A stretch of DNA of 64,000 bases from Macrocystis pyrifera (lineage: Eukaryota > Sar > Phaeophyceae > Laminariales > Laminariaceae): the NCBI GenBank assembly GCA_031763025.1, contig JASSKH010000025.1:4978689-5042688 (forward strand). Reading direction: 5' to 3'. Below, piece after piece: positions 1-11,387 of this stretch. Both the position numbers and the translations under genes were made by a program. The notes under the pieces are model-generated. The model searched no databases. It was not told where the DNA came from and saw only the letters and a list, made by a program, of their open reading frames with translations. Every line of letters starts with the position of its first letter. Position 1 is the stretch's first letter.

Positions 1-197
1 ATAAGGACCGGTTGGTATTCATATTAATCTTGAAAAGGTCCTTACATTTCCGCCCAGAGAGATGTTTGAAAAAAGAACTTGCGCTCGTCTGGCTTTTCTG
101 GACTCGTTTGTGACCCCCTGCCACGGTATTGCCTACAGTAGGCAGGTGTACTGTAGTCACCTCACACATCTCCATCCTCCGCTATGTTTTTGGGCAG

Positions 198-382
198 GTG
201 GTCGGCTGGCCCGAGCGGCCCGTGCCCCGCGCGCACCACTCGGTGACCTACCTGCGAAGAATGGTTTTCGTGTTCGGTGGAGTTAACGCCGATGATACGA
301 TCTTAGGCGATCTTCATTTTTACGATACGGTGACGCGTCGGTGGTCCGGCGAGATTGCCCGGGAGTGGTGCTGCGACGAAAG
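198..382 (+). CDS. Kelch gene exon (repeat 1)
   Basis: The acceptor is TTTTTGGGCAG before 198 and the donor is AAAG/GTGATA after 382. It enters in phase 0 and leaves in phase 2. It encodes HHSVTY, then VFVFGGVNADD, then GDLHFYDTVTRRW, a complete Kelch unit. The in-frame TGA lies in the donor, as expected for a spliced exon. Confidence 0.65.
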
Positions 383-3300
383 GTGATATTTTGCTTTTAC
401 TGATGCCCCTCGCCTACGCCCTTGTGTGTTTCGCTCATGGGGGGGGTGGCAGTGACATCAATCAATCAGGGGGCGGGGGAGGGAGTGCGGTGATCGTGCT
501 GGGCGGTGCGAGGATGCACTATAATAGATATAGTGTGTCTCTATGGCCGTGTCATGGCATCGTGGCACTGACATTGTCTTTTCATGGCACTGTCATGGCG
601 TCACCCATGGCACTGCTATTGCCCCTTACCTGCGCCCTTGTGTGTTTCGCTTGGGGGATATACAAGAATACCGCTGGGCGGGGGTATACTCGATAGTAGA
701 TATGTACTCGATCTCATGCATGGCTGTAGTCGTATGACCCTAGACCCTCGCACCCCTACAATGCCGAGACGGAGCATGTCGGGTTTCACCGACCCGGCAG
801 ACATTGCTTGCATCAAGCGCGAAGCAAGCGCCATGCAGTGTCCGGCGAGTCGAATGAAGGGCGAGCCGCATCCTACCATTAATAAAAACCGCTTGTGTGA
901 GGCGGGGGGTAGTCGTGCTGGCTGCAAGTATGCACAAAGAATGACGTCTCTCTATGATAGTGGTACGCCACAGTGACAATGTCGTGGCACCGCCGTTTAC
1001 TTTCCGTGGCACGGTCATTGTATTAGCCATGACACTGCCGTGGGCTTCATGGCGTCAACCATGGCGCTACAGTCATGGCATCAATTCTACTTCTTATCAG
1101 GCTACACATTGTCGTCTATATTCCCGGTGTCTCAGGGGATTTCCCATGATCCCATGGGTTCCACCGCGTGGGATCTCGGGGGGGGCAATACAATTCCAAT
1201 CATTGTTCATAATTCGTTCCGAAATATAGCAGGTAGTTCATAATTCGTTCCGAAATATAGCACACTCGAATCATGCTCCAATCACAAATACTGGAACTTA
1301 CACTTTAAAACTTTCGGGGGGCGCCCACGCGAACGTCTGTGATCACCCCACATCTTCACCGGGCTCCCACGGGCGTCTATTAACGCACCACTCTTCGGCT
1401 TGGCGTTATCATTGAATCCCGCGCCCCATCGTGGGAGCCCGTGTGGGGGAGCCCGCGTGCGAGCTTTCATGGTGATTCGCCTGGGAGCCCGTGTGGGAGC
1501 CCGCGTGGGAGCCCGCGTGGGACACTGTGTGGTACACCGCGTGCGACATCACCCCGTGGGAGCCCGCATGGGAGCCAACGTGGCAACCCGTGTGGGACAC
1601 CGAGTGGAAGCCCGTACGGGATACCGAGTGGGAGCCCGCTCGGGGCACAGCGTAGGAACCCGCATGGGAGCCCGTTCGAGAGCCTGTATAGGATCCCGTA
1701 TATGGGAGTCTGTACGGGAGCCCGTATGAAATCCCGCATGGGAGCCCGCATGGGCGCCCGCATGGGAGCCCACGTGGGACAACGAGCAGGCCGCAGCGTG
1801 AGAGCCCGTATGGGACGCCGTATGGGACCCGGCATGGGACCCCGTATGGAACCCCGTATGGGAGCCCGTATGAGAGCCCACGCGGGCGACCACGTGGTAG
1901 CCCATATGGGAGCCCGCGGGGCAGCCCATGTGCGAGCCCGCATGGGAGCCTGTGTGGAAGCCTACGTGGGAACCCGCATGCGCTATCCACCGCACTAGAG
2001 CCGTGAGAAGTAGACTCAGCCATACCGGGTTGAATTTGATAGATACCGGGACCCCTACAGGGGTTCCCACGTGGGTTCCCATGGAGTTCCCATGGGCTCC
2101 CACGAGAGCCCCCATCGCGCCCCGTGACTGCCTGTAGGCCTCCTCACGGGACCCCACGGGCTCCCACATATATTGCCGTGGGAGCCCATGAGGTTGTTCG
2201 CCCCCATGGGATCCCACGGGACTTTTCGTGTACAACTACTCATTTAACGCAACAATGTCAGACACTGCATTAGTCTCATGGCACTGTCGTGAAATCCCCA
2301 TGAACGTTCGTGAAAGCCTCATGGCGACCCTTGGTGAAGTGTCAGGAACTCGCATGCCGTAGCTTAACAGTGCCATGCAAGCGCGTGAACGCCCATGGCA
2401 GCGCTGCCGTGAAACGTTTTGGGGTTTCCACGATATGGTCAAATGATGCAATCCCCCCCGGGCTGCCTTTGTGGTGCCTACAGCGGAAGCGGAACATAAC
2501 CGGGAAACCTCTATTCCCTGTGACGATGAAAGCACGGTTGGCCTTGCGTGATTTTTTTTGCCTTCACAGCACTCAATACCCGAATTCCATGCTTCGCTCA
2601 AAGCCTAGTTTAGAAAAGTACGTACCAGGTGCCTCGCTCAACCCCGGTGAAACATCACATGGCCTACTGTACTGTAGATTATGCATCGAATTATATTGCT
2701 AAGCGCCAATGGGACGCCAACGGTACCGGGCAGTACTCCCTAAGATAACCAGCCCTAATAGTCTCAGACTACTTCGGCCAAAACGTGCACGCGATGTACT
2801 GTAGGAGGGTATGACCTCACGAGTGAAAACCTATGGTAGGTCGTTGACTCGCTGCGAAACCGCGTGATCATTTTCTTCGTTTCTGCGTTTCTGCCCCCTG
2901 ATAAAGGGGACACGTGGTACGTCGACGAAAACGATGCTCAACCTCGGTGAAACAACATACACTTGGTGTACTGTTTCGTACACGTCGACGTTAATTCCTA
3001 AACGCAAAAATGAGATGCCGACTTTACTTGGCGTTGTACTTCATTCTCTTAGTAGAATATTGTAGCCAGTAGAATACTTATTATCTCAGTAGGGCACTGT
3101 AGTCTGTCAGTAGAATACAGTAGTCTGCCAGTTGGATGCAGTAGCCTGTCAGTAACATACTGTAGTCTGTCAGTAGCATAGCCTCTCAACTCATAAACAT
3201 CTCTGCCAAAAAGTGCTACCGCCATAGAACGCGTTGCAGTAAGGCAGTAGGGTGGGGCCTCGTGAAGGGATGTAGGCCGATGGCTCTTTACAAAGAGGCT

Positions 3301-4672
3301 TGATTGTCGTTCTCAATCCCCGCCTTTCTGTTCCTGACACAACACAGGGGACAGGTTGTAGACGTCGAGAGGGGATATCAACCACCGGCCACGCGGTGTT
3401 TCCATGCGGCGGTAGCGGACGAGCAAGCCGGCCGCCTGTACGTCCTGGGAGGGTACAACGGCGAGGTATGTTTACACTTCAGCAAGCGGTGTGTAGATGG
3501 TGAATGTTTAGGTCGAGAACCTGGTCCACCGACGGACATCGGGGGATAGTAATTGGAAAAACGAAACGAAACAAACACGAAAACGAACAAACACACAAAA
3601 CAAACAAACAAACAAAGCGGTGAGACCGGCACATTCCCATGAACTCCTATTTGCAAGCTCCGTTGGTGTGATGATGGGATCTTCCGTATTCCGGCGAAAA
3701 AAAAAAAACTAGAAGGACATCTTAACCCGACGAACAAATCCTGCAGCCCACTAAATAGCAGGTGCACAACAAATGCGAAAGTAGTATAACACGACAAAAT
3801 ATACACATATCAACGATGTTCAGTAGCTCCTCGAGCCGAGGAGCCTCGCCTGTCAGAAAGTATTCACGCCCAAAATGTGCTACGGTATCATACCCCGATT
3901 ATTCATAACACGCTGCTCTATACCTGCTATGTATGATATGATCATCGGGTCACGCATTGCTATACAATACCCCTAGCGTTCGTACGACGCCGCTCCATAC
4001 CTGCCCCTGAGGGAATTGACAACGAAGCGCATGTTGTCTGTACGTCCGGTGTGAGGGGCATTTCTCCCTTTTATATCCGAGCGCCGAAAATGGTATGTGG
4101 GTGGTGCGGTCTGATCGATGATTTTGGACAGGCGGGAGAGCTGGAAGACGTCCAGTACTTCGACCCTGCGCAGATGCGATGGTCGGGGTCGCTGGACATA
4201 TCGGGGCCTGCCCCCCTGGCGCGATCTGGACACGTAGTTTCTTGGGGCCTGGCGGAACAGGCGGAGCGAGCGGAGGTGGCGAAGGCGAAGCAGCGATGTG
4301 AGGGGGGGGGACAGTTCAAATGTATATATATATCGATGTCACCGTACATCTTGAACCTTTTTTCCCACTCCCAAAAAAGTATGCACACTAATTATAAGTT
4401 GTCTGTCGCCTGTATCGTGACTTTATCGTCGAAATAATTCCATGGTAAACATGTCTGGTGTACGATACTTCTTTCGTGATCAAGGATCTATGAAGGCCGG
4501 TTCTGCTGCAACAACGGTTGTCCTGAAGCTACAGCAGCACACAAGCTCAGTTGAAGTTGAATGGGAACGAAACATAGGAGTGATGTGAATGAAAGTATTT
4601 TCAATGTGAAATATTGTTGAATGTGGATGTTGAACATCAACCGCCATGTTGATTGTGAAATATGAATGGCTC

Positions 4673-4714
<42 letters not shown>

Positions 4715-7700
4715 CGTTTTTTTTAATTATTTTGGCCTTGATGCGGACGGGTAAACCGTGAAGATTCCCCCGGTTACAACAGAAGCACGCACTGAAACAT
4801 GGTCTATGCGGTGTCACTGTTTCATATATAGGTGCCACAAAGCCTGCAGGAATCCCCCCGTATACTGTCACTGCATAGTTCTGCCTTCCCACAGTGTCCA
4901 GCTCAAACCTCGACCCGTTGCCCATATGTTAGCCAGTTGTGTGTGCCCACAAGTAGAGCCATGAGAAAGAAGAAAACCTAAAAGAAAATCAAACGAAAAT
5001 ACTTGATCTGTTTTTAAACGTTTTCTTTAGTCTCCTTATTCGTTATGGGTAAACCTCCTCACCCGTTCCCCCTACCCTCATCACACCTCATCGACGTTAT
5101 CGTTCCGCCAGATACGTTTTCGGTGGATACAGCTCGACGGGGGGTCATCTCAATGACCTCCACAAGCTAAGCCTAACGGCGAACGATTTTCGCTGGTCCG
5201 AAGTGGCCATCGCAAGACAGACATTCGGGGGAGGGGCTGGGGGTCCCACCCGTTCCCCCCCGCCCCGCCCGTCCCCCCGCCGCCACGCGGCCGCGGCCGT
5301 TACTTGGCTACCAGGTTCCGTTTCAGTAGTAATAAGCGGCGGAATACGTGCTCCGACGGTTACACGTGGTAGCGGCCAGGGGGGTGCCAACGAGACGGCG
5401 GGAAGCGCGTTGGTGTTCGGGGACGTTTGGCAGCTCGAGTTTGTGGGGGCGAGGGCCGCTTGGCAGAAGCTTGATGTCTCGGGGGGGGACTCCGCTGGCG
5501 GGGGGCTGCCGAGGTATGCATGTTGGGTAGACGAGCGTCGAACACGTTTTTTTTTTTATGGCGACTTCTCCCGCGGCAGGGATATATAGCACCGAAAACT
5601 ATTTTATCTACGCGTGTCTACGATAGGGGGAGAGCACATTTTGGCGAAAAACATATTCTGGCCGACTGGGGGGGGGGGGGGGGGTATTCTCGACGATGAT
5701 CTAATCTACCAGGTACCTGATATTGTTTAGGTGGCTTTACCGTATTTTTTGTTCGTTGTACAGACATAGGTCATGCAATTATATTGCTTGGTTTGGTCAA
5801 ACGTGTTTTTTTCCCCCATCAAAACCTTTTGATTGGGGGCGGGGGGGGGGGGGGGGGGTAAAAATCTGCTTTCCAAGTGAGGAAACCTCAGAAAAATGCA
5901 CAGGTGCACCCGTATCATAGCACACGTCATCCCCCCCCCCCCGCCCCTCATGCTCAATGAGGAGCTCGGTGCCTCAGCCACTAACCAACGCGTGGTACGG
6001 CAGGTGTTGGGGTAGCTGCCTAACATTTCGTAGGGTCCTAACTAGAGGAACTCTATATCTCGCCCAAAAAAAAAACGATTTTGAGAAAGAAGCGGACGCT
6101 TAAGATTGCCCTGTCTTATTAGGCGTTGTTTTCGAAAAATATTGAAAGGAAAACTGAGCCTTACGATATTGGGTAGTTCCTTAGTGGCCTTAAGGAGCCT
6201 CGTTGGTCAGAAACCGAAATCGTCAGAGAAAGGTAAAGTACCTTTATCGTAGCACGCGTCCCCAACAAGTATCGCGAGGTACGGCAGGTATTGGGGTGGC
6301 TAATTTAAATTTTCTGAGAGGTTCATTCCTCGCTTGAAGAGCCTTATAGCTCCCTCGCCTGAGACTTGATCTAGAGAATAGCTAAAAGTGCAAAACCTGA
6401 TGAGGTATCCCACAGTCTGTTTACTGTGCAGCAGTAGGTGTATCACGAATAATATAGCAAGACCCTATTTTTTTTTACATGTTCCAACGACAGCTATTAA
6501 GAGGGACCGTAGTAAATAGGACCAAATATTGTTGGTAAAAAAATAGGTAAATATAAAGGCTTTTGTGTGTACCGTAGGTCCTATTTACTATGGTCCTCCG
6601 AAATAGGTCAACCCTTTTAGGACTGCAGTCCTGTTTTGGGGACAAACTGCTTAGAGTTCGAGTGGTTTGTCCCCCAAAAGGGACTGCAGTCCTAAAGGGA
6701 TTAAGGAGCCCGGTCAGTCCCAGTGACATAGTTGGACGAAAAAACTGCTGCTGCCCTGTATCGCAAGCACGTGGCAGCTGCGCCAGTTACAAACACAGGC
6801 ACACGTGTCTACGGTAGCGAGCATTACCAATAAAAAGTATATGCATAGGGTCTGATGATAGCGGAGAGGTCTGTGTTTTTTGTCTTCTTTTTATCTGCCA
6901 TCCCGCTCTTTATCTCCGCCTTCCATCTCCTTTTCCCTCTCCCTACTGTGGTCGTACGTACCTAAACGCCTAGGATAATAAGGCAGGCTCTCCTCCCCCC
7001 CTCCCCACTACTGTTGTAGCTCCACAATCTAGAAGCTCGGTCACAGTGAGAAAATGTCTGGGCTCACAGTTACAACTCCAATGCCTAGCGTAGCGCGGTT
7101 CTTCTGTGTCCATCGGGGAAGATGAAGGTAGGTGTCTCTGGGTTTACTTAACGTTATGGCGCTCTGGGTGGCTGGGGCGCCCGCGGTGACCCTACCTGTC
7201 GCGTCTAGGTGCCTCGAGTTGTGCAAACCAAGAATTATGCTACATGGTGCTCTCCTGACGGAACTGAAGTGGAAGACAGGGGGCTTGATTTGGGATATAT
7301 ATGCTTGATACCGGATAGTCACACCGCTTTTTCGCGCTCGTTCATGGATCAATCGGGGGGGGGGGGGGGTAGATGGCAGAGACTAAACACAGCACATGTC
7401 TGGTATGGCAGCGGGAGTCAGAGATCTGTTTTTTTTCCCGGTGGGTAGTAGGGTCGCGGTAATTTATGGTCGATGGCGGTATGGAAAGTATAAGGTGATG
7501 TGCCACTGAACTTTACAACCGTGAGGTTTGTTTTGAAGCTGTACAATCCTCCCAGCACCTCAATTTGGTGGCGATTTCCCCTGTCTCTCAGTTCCTCCCT
7601 CCCTCCGTCCCTCCCTCTCTCCCCTCCCCTCCATCTCTCCCCCCTTCCCCAACAACAATAAGATTTCACCACACATGCATCTCATCTCAAGACGGGACGC

Positions 7701-9146
7701 GTTTCGTTATCACCGGCGGACGCTACCCAAACCGGTGGTCCTCGCCCACGCTCTCTTCATCGACCTCCTCGACTTCCTCAAGCAGCAGCAGCAGCAGCAG
7801 CAACGACGACGAAACGCCAACGTCAAGAGCAGCAGCAGCAGCAGCAGCAGCAGAGACCACCGTGAAGAGAGCATCGAGGAGGGGATCCTGCCGCCGCTGG
7901 CCCACACGCTTAGCGTGATCCCCGGCGGTGGTGCGAGCGCTAGCTTAACGTGGACCCCGGGCACTCCGGGGTCTTCGTCCCCGCCGGACCCCTGCCGAGC
8001 CCCGTCGGGGTTTACGGAGGCCCCCTTGCTGCAGATTGCAGAGGTGCGTCCTGTGCTGTCGACGAAGGGAGGGGGTCTTGTTTTGGCTCGTCTTTTGTTT
8101 CGTTTAGATACGCTGCTGTGTGGTATCTACTCATGAAGTATAGTACGCCTACAGCAACACGCAACAGGAAAGCTGGTCCAGGCCGTTTTTTTTTGGTTGG
8201 GGAACGGGTGCACTAAGTACTTGAAGTTTTCGCCAGTATAATGACTCGAATCCCTGACGTTCCTGTAACTCTCAACCTGACTTCATCAGTGCTCGTTTTC
8301 TTAGTACACTGTAAATGTATTGTACTGTGTTTCAGTATGTCCGGAAATGTACGGAATGATTGATTGTCGGTATTGCATCAAAATGGCCCTTAACACTCGG
8401 GACGTAATTGTGCAGTTTTGCGCCTTAGTTATATCTCTCCCCAGGAGAAAGGGGTACAGCCCCGAGAGGAACGATGGGCTTGGCGATTAGCGCTTGGCAA
8501 GGGGTTTGCCCAGGAGATCGTTGACAGGGTATTGATTGTTTGGAGATTTGGGCGCCGAACTATACATGACGTGTCTCGTTCACTGCAGTAGACGGATCAA
8601 TGCAGTGTCTCTCCAGCTTAGTGTTCATGTCAGAACGCCAACTGCTAGCACCAGTCTGCTGCTGTGTGTGTAGGCGTAGCCCAACATGTAGGTCGTTACG
8701 TCGGACAATGTGTAGACCAACATGTAGACCAAATATGTCGGACGGTGGGATGCTTCGCTCGAGCGCTCCACGGAGACCCGGAGCTCTAACCGACAACTAC
8801 CTGGTAAAGAGCAAAATAAAAATAAACCGTGTACTGCTGCATCAGCTACTGATCCCCGCACTCCACCACCGTTCCCACCGCCCAACATTGCCGCCGTGCT
8901 GTGCGCGCGCTTCAGGACGACAGCAGCAGCGACGACACTGGTTTGTCGGTGGCAGTGGGGCGGTACGGCCACGCCGCGACCTTTAACGACGGTTACATGT
9001 ACGAGTTCGGCGGTTTCGTAGAGACACAGGAGGGGGCTACAGGGGCGGGAGAAGGCGAGCGCGGGTTGATTGCAGGGGGGCTGAGAGTGTCCTATTTTGC
9101 CGAGGGGGGCGACGGGAGGCTATGCCCCGTCTGGGTCGAGTCTGTG
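198..9146 (+). CDS. Kelch-repeat beta-propeller protein gene, 5'-incomplete, multi-exon
   Basis: Exons on the + strand encode successive Kelch motifs: a small-residue/His start (RAHHSV, RCFHAA, ARSGHV, RYGHAA), a hydrophobic strand ending in GG (VFVFGG, LYVLGG, YVFGGY, FVITGG, YEFGG), then a spaced aromatic and Trp (LHFYDTVTRRW, VQYFDPAQMRW, FRWSEV, VWQLEF). At least six repeats are visible, enough for most of a six- or seven-bladed propeller. Such domains usually mediate protein binding; no partner domain (BTB, F-box, EF-hand) is visible here, so the role is unknown. Exons 1 to 3 join in phase (2, then 0). The exon 3 to 4 and 4 to 5 junctions do not resolve, and the fifth exon changes frame internally. 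The first exon starts in phase 0 after an acceptor, so upstream exons lie outside the window. The gene converges on the S74 gene, about 9 kb away. Confidence 0.65.
713..880 (-). repeat. Dispersed repeat family C (about 180 bp), copy 1
   Basis: The reverse strand carries GTAGGATGCGGCTCGCCCTT, the GCGCTTGCTTCGCGCTTGATG block, CGTCTCGGCATTGTAGGGGT and TCATACGACTACAGCCATG, the same order as the other copies. Confidence 0.75.
1435..1990. repeat. GGGAGCCCG(C/T)(A/G)T minisatellite
   Basis: About 550 bases of a 12-bp-type unit TGGGAGCCCGCA with frequent substitutions (GTG/CAT, GACACC, GTAGCC). The unit length is a multiple of three, so all six frames stay open; none is taken as a gene. A looser continuation, GGGTTCCCATGG-type, runs 2050-2225. 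Confidence 0.9.
3045..3185. repeat. AGTAGAATACTGTAGTCTGTC-type tandem repeat
   Basis: Six or so units of about 21-22 bp, each with CAGTAG and TGTAGTCTG variants. Confidence 0.8.
3348..3465 (+). CDS. Kelch gene exon (repeat 2, first half)
   Basis: The acceptor is ACACAACACAG/G and the donor is GGCGAG/GTATGT. It enters in phase 2, matching the previous exon, and leaves in phase 0. It encodes RCFHAAVADEQAGRLYVLGGYNGE, quoted here as two motifs, the His-Ala-Ala strand and the LYVLGGYNG strand. GTATGT is a strong donor. Confidence 0.65.
4132..4297 (+). CDS. Kelch gene exon (repeat 2, second half, and start of repeat 3)
   Basis: The acceptor GATTTTGGACAG enters in phase 0, continuing GGYNGE with AGELEDVQYFDPAQMRW and then PLARSGHVV. 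The 3' end is uncertain: donors are CAC/GTAGTT after 4233 (phase 0) or GAT/GTGAGG after 4297 (phase 1). Neither matches the phase-2 start of the next recognised exon, so a small exon may be missing between 4.3 and 5.1 kb. Confidence 0.5.
4677..4711. repeat. C homopolymer of about 35 bases
   Basis: Uninterrupted C run in a Kelch intron; a likely assembly-length uncertainty. Confidence 0.9.
5112..5513 (+). CDS. Kelch gene exon (repeats 3 and 4)
   Basis: The acceptor is TCGTTCCGCCAG/A and the donor is CCGAG/GTATGC, with phase 2 in and out. It encodes YVFGGYSSTGG, LNDLHKLSLTANDFRW, a Pro/Arg-rich loop, HAAAAV, VSVVISGGI, FGDVWQLEF and a following W-Q-K-L. That is the end of one Kelch unit plus a complete one with a long inserted loop. 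The frame stays open to 5589 past the donor (RYACWVDE...FFFYGDF), so read-through is an alternative. Confidence 0.6.
6487..6604. mobile_element. MITE family A, copy 1
   Basis: Terminal inverted arms GACCGTAGTAAATAGGACC and GGTCCTATTTACTATGGTCC with the AATATTGTTGGTAAAA core. Ends are diverged. Confidence 0.8.
6611..6702. mobile_element. Foldback family B, copy 1
   Basis: CTTTTAGGACTGCAGTCC...TTTTGGGGACAAACT, a short spacer, then GTTTGTCCCCCAAAAGGGAC and CTGCAGTCCTAAAGGG. It sits beside MITE copy 1. Confidence 0.8.
7676..8043 (+). CDS. Kelch gene exon with poly-Ser tracts and an internal frame change
   Basis: The left part reads DGTRFVITGGRYPNRWSS, a Kelch GG strand, then Ser runs from (AGC)n. 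The right part, in another frame, reads EEGILPPLAHTLSVIPGGG and ends LLQIAE at the donor GCAGAG/GTGCGT (phase 0), matching the next exon. Switching between the two frames needs an indel or a very short intron somewhere in the AGC/GCA repeats at about 7780-7860. The exact 5' boundary is uncertain; AG acceptors precede 7676 and about 7698. Confidence 0.4.
8916..9146 (+). CDS. Kelch gene exon (last visible repeat)
   Basis: The acceptor GCGCGCTTCAG enters in phase 0. It encodes DDSSSDDTG, then GRYGHAATFNDGYMYEFGGF, a clear Kelch strand pair, followed by a Gly/Glu-rich stretch and GRLCPVWVESV. A TGA follows in frame at 9147. Alternatively GTCTGT/GTGAAT at about 9146 is a donor in phase 2 to a near-duplicate exon at 9201. 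Confidence 0.55.
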
Positions 9147-9200
9147 TGAATAAGCACATGAGATTGATGCTAGCTGCGAGGTGTGCCTTGTCTTGCAGCG

Positions 9201-9290
9201 ACGGGCGAGGGAGGCTCCGCCCCGTTTGGGTCGAGTCGGTGGGCTTCGGAATGTTTAGCCGGTTACCTCGTGAACGCGACGGTCGGTGAT
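9201..9290 (+). CDS. Possible terminal exon of the Kelch gene, duplicate of the preceding exon end
   Basis: It follows TGCCTTGTCTTGCAG, a good acceptor. In phase 2 it reads DGRGRLRPVWVESVGFGMF and stops at a TGA near 9288. GRLRPVWVESV copies GRLCPVWVESV encoded about 90 bases earlier, so this is either a duplicated exon end or a non-coding duplication. Confidence 0.25.
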
Positions 9291-9497
9291 CTAGGCGCAG
9301 AAACCAGTTTAAAAAATGCACACTTGAAAGCATGGTTGAGTACCAGTATGTGCTCGCGGTGATAACATGCAATGGTTAAGGTTGAGAGTGATTGCAATAC
9401 GCCTTCGTAGAATGAGCGCAAATATGTGTAAAGGCACAGGCTGAATCCACGACCAGCACAGCCGCGAGTGGGTACAGTAGGGGGCAAACACAGAATA

Positions 9498-9745
9498 ACA
9501 ATACTACAGTATTCTTTCACGCTGCCAACGATCATTCAAAGAAAGTATTGAATTGGATGAGGCCTCCTGCTCCGGAGCAGAAGGGCCTCGCCCGGGATAA
9601 ACCCCGCGGTGAGTGCGCTCTCAGCGCGGCGCCCATCCCTGGGATTGAAATGATCATGTTGAAAAAAATACTACAGTATTCTTTCACGCTGCCAACGGTC
9701 ATTCAAAGTAAGTATTGGATTGGATGAGGCCTCCTACCCCGGTCG
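9498..9745. repeat. Direct duplication of about 75 bp
   Basis: ACTACAGTATTCTTTCACGC and the following CTGCCAACG(A/G)TCATTCAAAG...GGATGAGGCCTCCT occur at about 9498-9575 and again at about 9669-9740, separated by about 95 bases. It lies just downstream of the Kelch gene. Confidence 0.7.
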
Positions 9746-9749
9746 GTGG

Positions 9750-11380
9750 TTCTACCCAAACTTTCTTCTGTTTCTTTGTTCGTGATTAGCCACCTACCGG
9801 GCGCTGTGTCGTCTCACCCAAACTTGCTTCGTACAGGGTAGTTTTTAGCCGTGCGTGGGCGTTCACGCAGAGAAAACTGGCTCAACAACTGGAGACAGTG
9901 GCAGCTCGCTCGTGATTGGGTATTGGTGGTCCCGTTTCCTCTTCGACGGTTGGACCTGGGTGCAAGTGGTCGATCCGATGTAGCAATTCGCTTCGTTGTC
10001 CGATTTACACCTCCCGATCTTCTTGATCACGTCAACGGTCGTACCCGCAAATGACTTGCTTTCCGAGACGTGGAAAGGGGCTCCGTGGTTGTCGGGCATC
10101 CCACCGCTCACCGATGCCCTCTCAACTCCGCCTTGTTGTCCCCATTGGTCAGTGCTTGCGCTCGCCGCAAGGCACCGGGATGTCGCGTATCGATGTACCG
10201 CAGATATAATGTGCAGTTGGTGTTTCTCTCCTTTCATCATGAGAAAAATCAAGCTTAGCACCCAAATGAGTATTGTACTAACGGCTCTTCGAGGGGTGTG
10301 AACGTGTGGTGGACCGGGTTGGTTCGTGCTAAAATAGAAGTTGGCCGAGCCCCGATCCCGAGTCGGCGAGAGGACGGCGCCGTGGTCGCAGGCGCCGCCA
10401 GGGCCAGCGCCAGGGCGCTGCTAAGTGATGGGCGAGGCCTGGCATAAATCATCTGTATCATTCATTTGCCTATCCTGTGCTCGCAGGGTAGGCTAGGCTT
10501 CGACAGACTGATCGCTTCGTGCGTTCTAACTCTGAGTAAATCCAACAAATCCTGGATTCATATCGTTGTACCAAAGATTGGTTCCTTGGATTGGGTCACG
10601 ATTTTACTACAGAAATGGTGATGATGATGATGATGATGTCAAGTCGGAAGTACTGCATGTACAGAAAGGACTTACAGTAGAGGTACGGTACCTCGTGATT
10701 GGGTTTCCTTTTTTTATTGCCCGTAGTCTTCTTATTAGTAATGATAAGAATATTTTTTATTGATCAACGTTGGCGCTCATGCCACACACTGTCGAGGAGC
10801 AAATACGATCATATTTCCTATGAGTTTACGCTTCGGTTTCCCCCCTGGGGGTTCAACTTTTCGAAGCTGAAATCAAGCAGCCTACTTAATCAAATGTTTA
10901 GAACGACCCTTGCCTATATACCACTCCGACCCAAAATATAAGGGCCTTGTAGAATGAATAACTAAATGCTAAAGGTCCCTATATTTTGGGTCAGAGTGAT
11001 ATATATATATATCTTCGTGCACAGTCTGTAATGGCAATGATAGATAGGTTGGAGCTACGTACAGCAGCATATACATTTAGAGCTACTACTTGTCGTGTGG
11101 TCAAGGCGGTCGATCGTCGTATTGATATACGAGGTACCAGGTATATCAATACGGTTGCCTTGTTCTTTCCACGAAACGGTGTAAAGGAACCTGGAGCTGG
11201 GCGTGCTCCGACAGGGCACAAGGCTCCTACACGTAAAGCAGCCTGATTCACGCCCCTCCAACACAGCAACGCGAGCCACAACGTGTCGTTGTATTCAAGC
11301 AGGAGTTTCTTGCAGTACAGGGAAATGGCGCAAGAACGTACCAAATAGGGTGGCATGGATAAATCGCGTGGCGGCACCAG
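9750..11380. other. Intergenic, no gene recognised
   Basis: Short open frames occur on both strands (9996-10301 +, 9863-10261 -), without domain signatures or matching splice signals. Visible landmarks are a short GAT repeat (10618-10640) and an AT-rich stretch from 10690 to 11010. Confidence 0.4.
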
Positions 11381-11387
11381 CCACCCG

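Larger units (their letters stand above)
383..3347 (+). other. Kelch gene intron filled with tandem repeats
   Basis: This intron joins phase 2 to phase 2. It contains CATGGCA-type degenerate repeats (about 540-640, 985-1090, 2270-2420), a duplicated 30-bp word around 1210-1260, the GGGAGCCCG minisatellite (1435-1990) and AGTCTGTCAGTAGAATAC repeats (3045-3180). Open frames inside it are by-products of the repeats. I see no exon. Confidence 0.5.
5514..7675 (+). other. Kelch gene intron or intron pair with MITE and foldback insertions
   Basis: It holds long G runs (about 5670 and 5840), one roughly 110-bp MITE (6487-6604), a foldback element (6611-6702) and a polypyrimidine TCCCTCCC tract near 7580-7650. 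A small exon restoring phase between 5513 and 7676 may exist, but I could not identify it. Confidence 0.35.

Noticed and set aside
1409..2235. Long overlapping open frames on both strands (up to about 228 codons)
   Set aside because: They follow the 12-bp minisatellite; every frame is open because the unit length is a multiple of three, and the products are simple Gly/Ser/Arg repeats.
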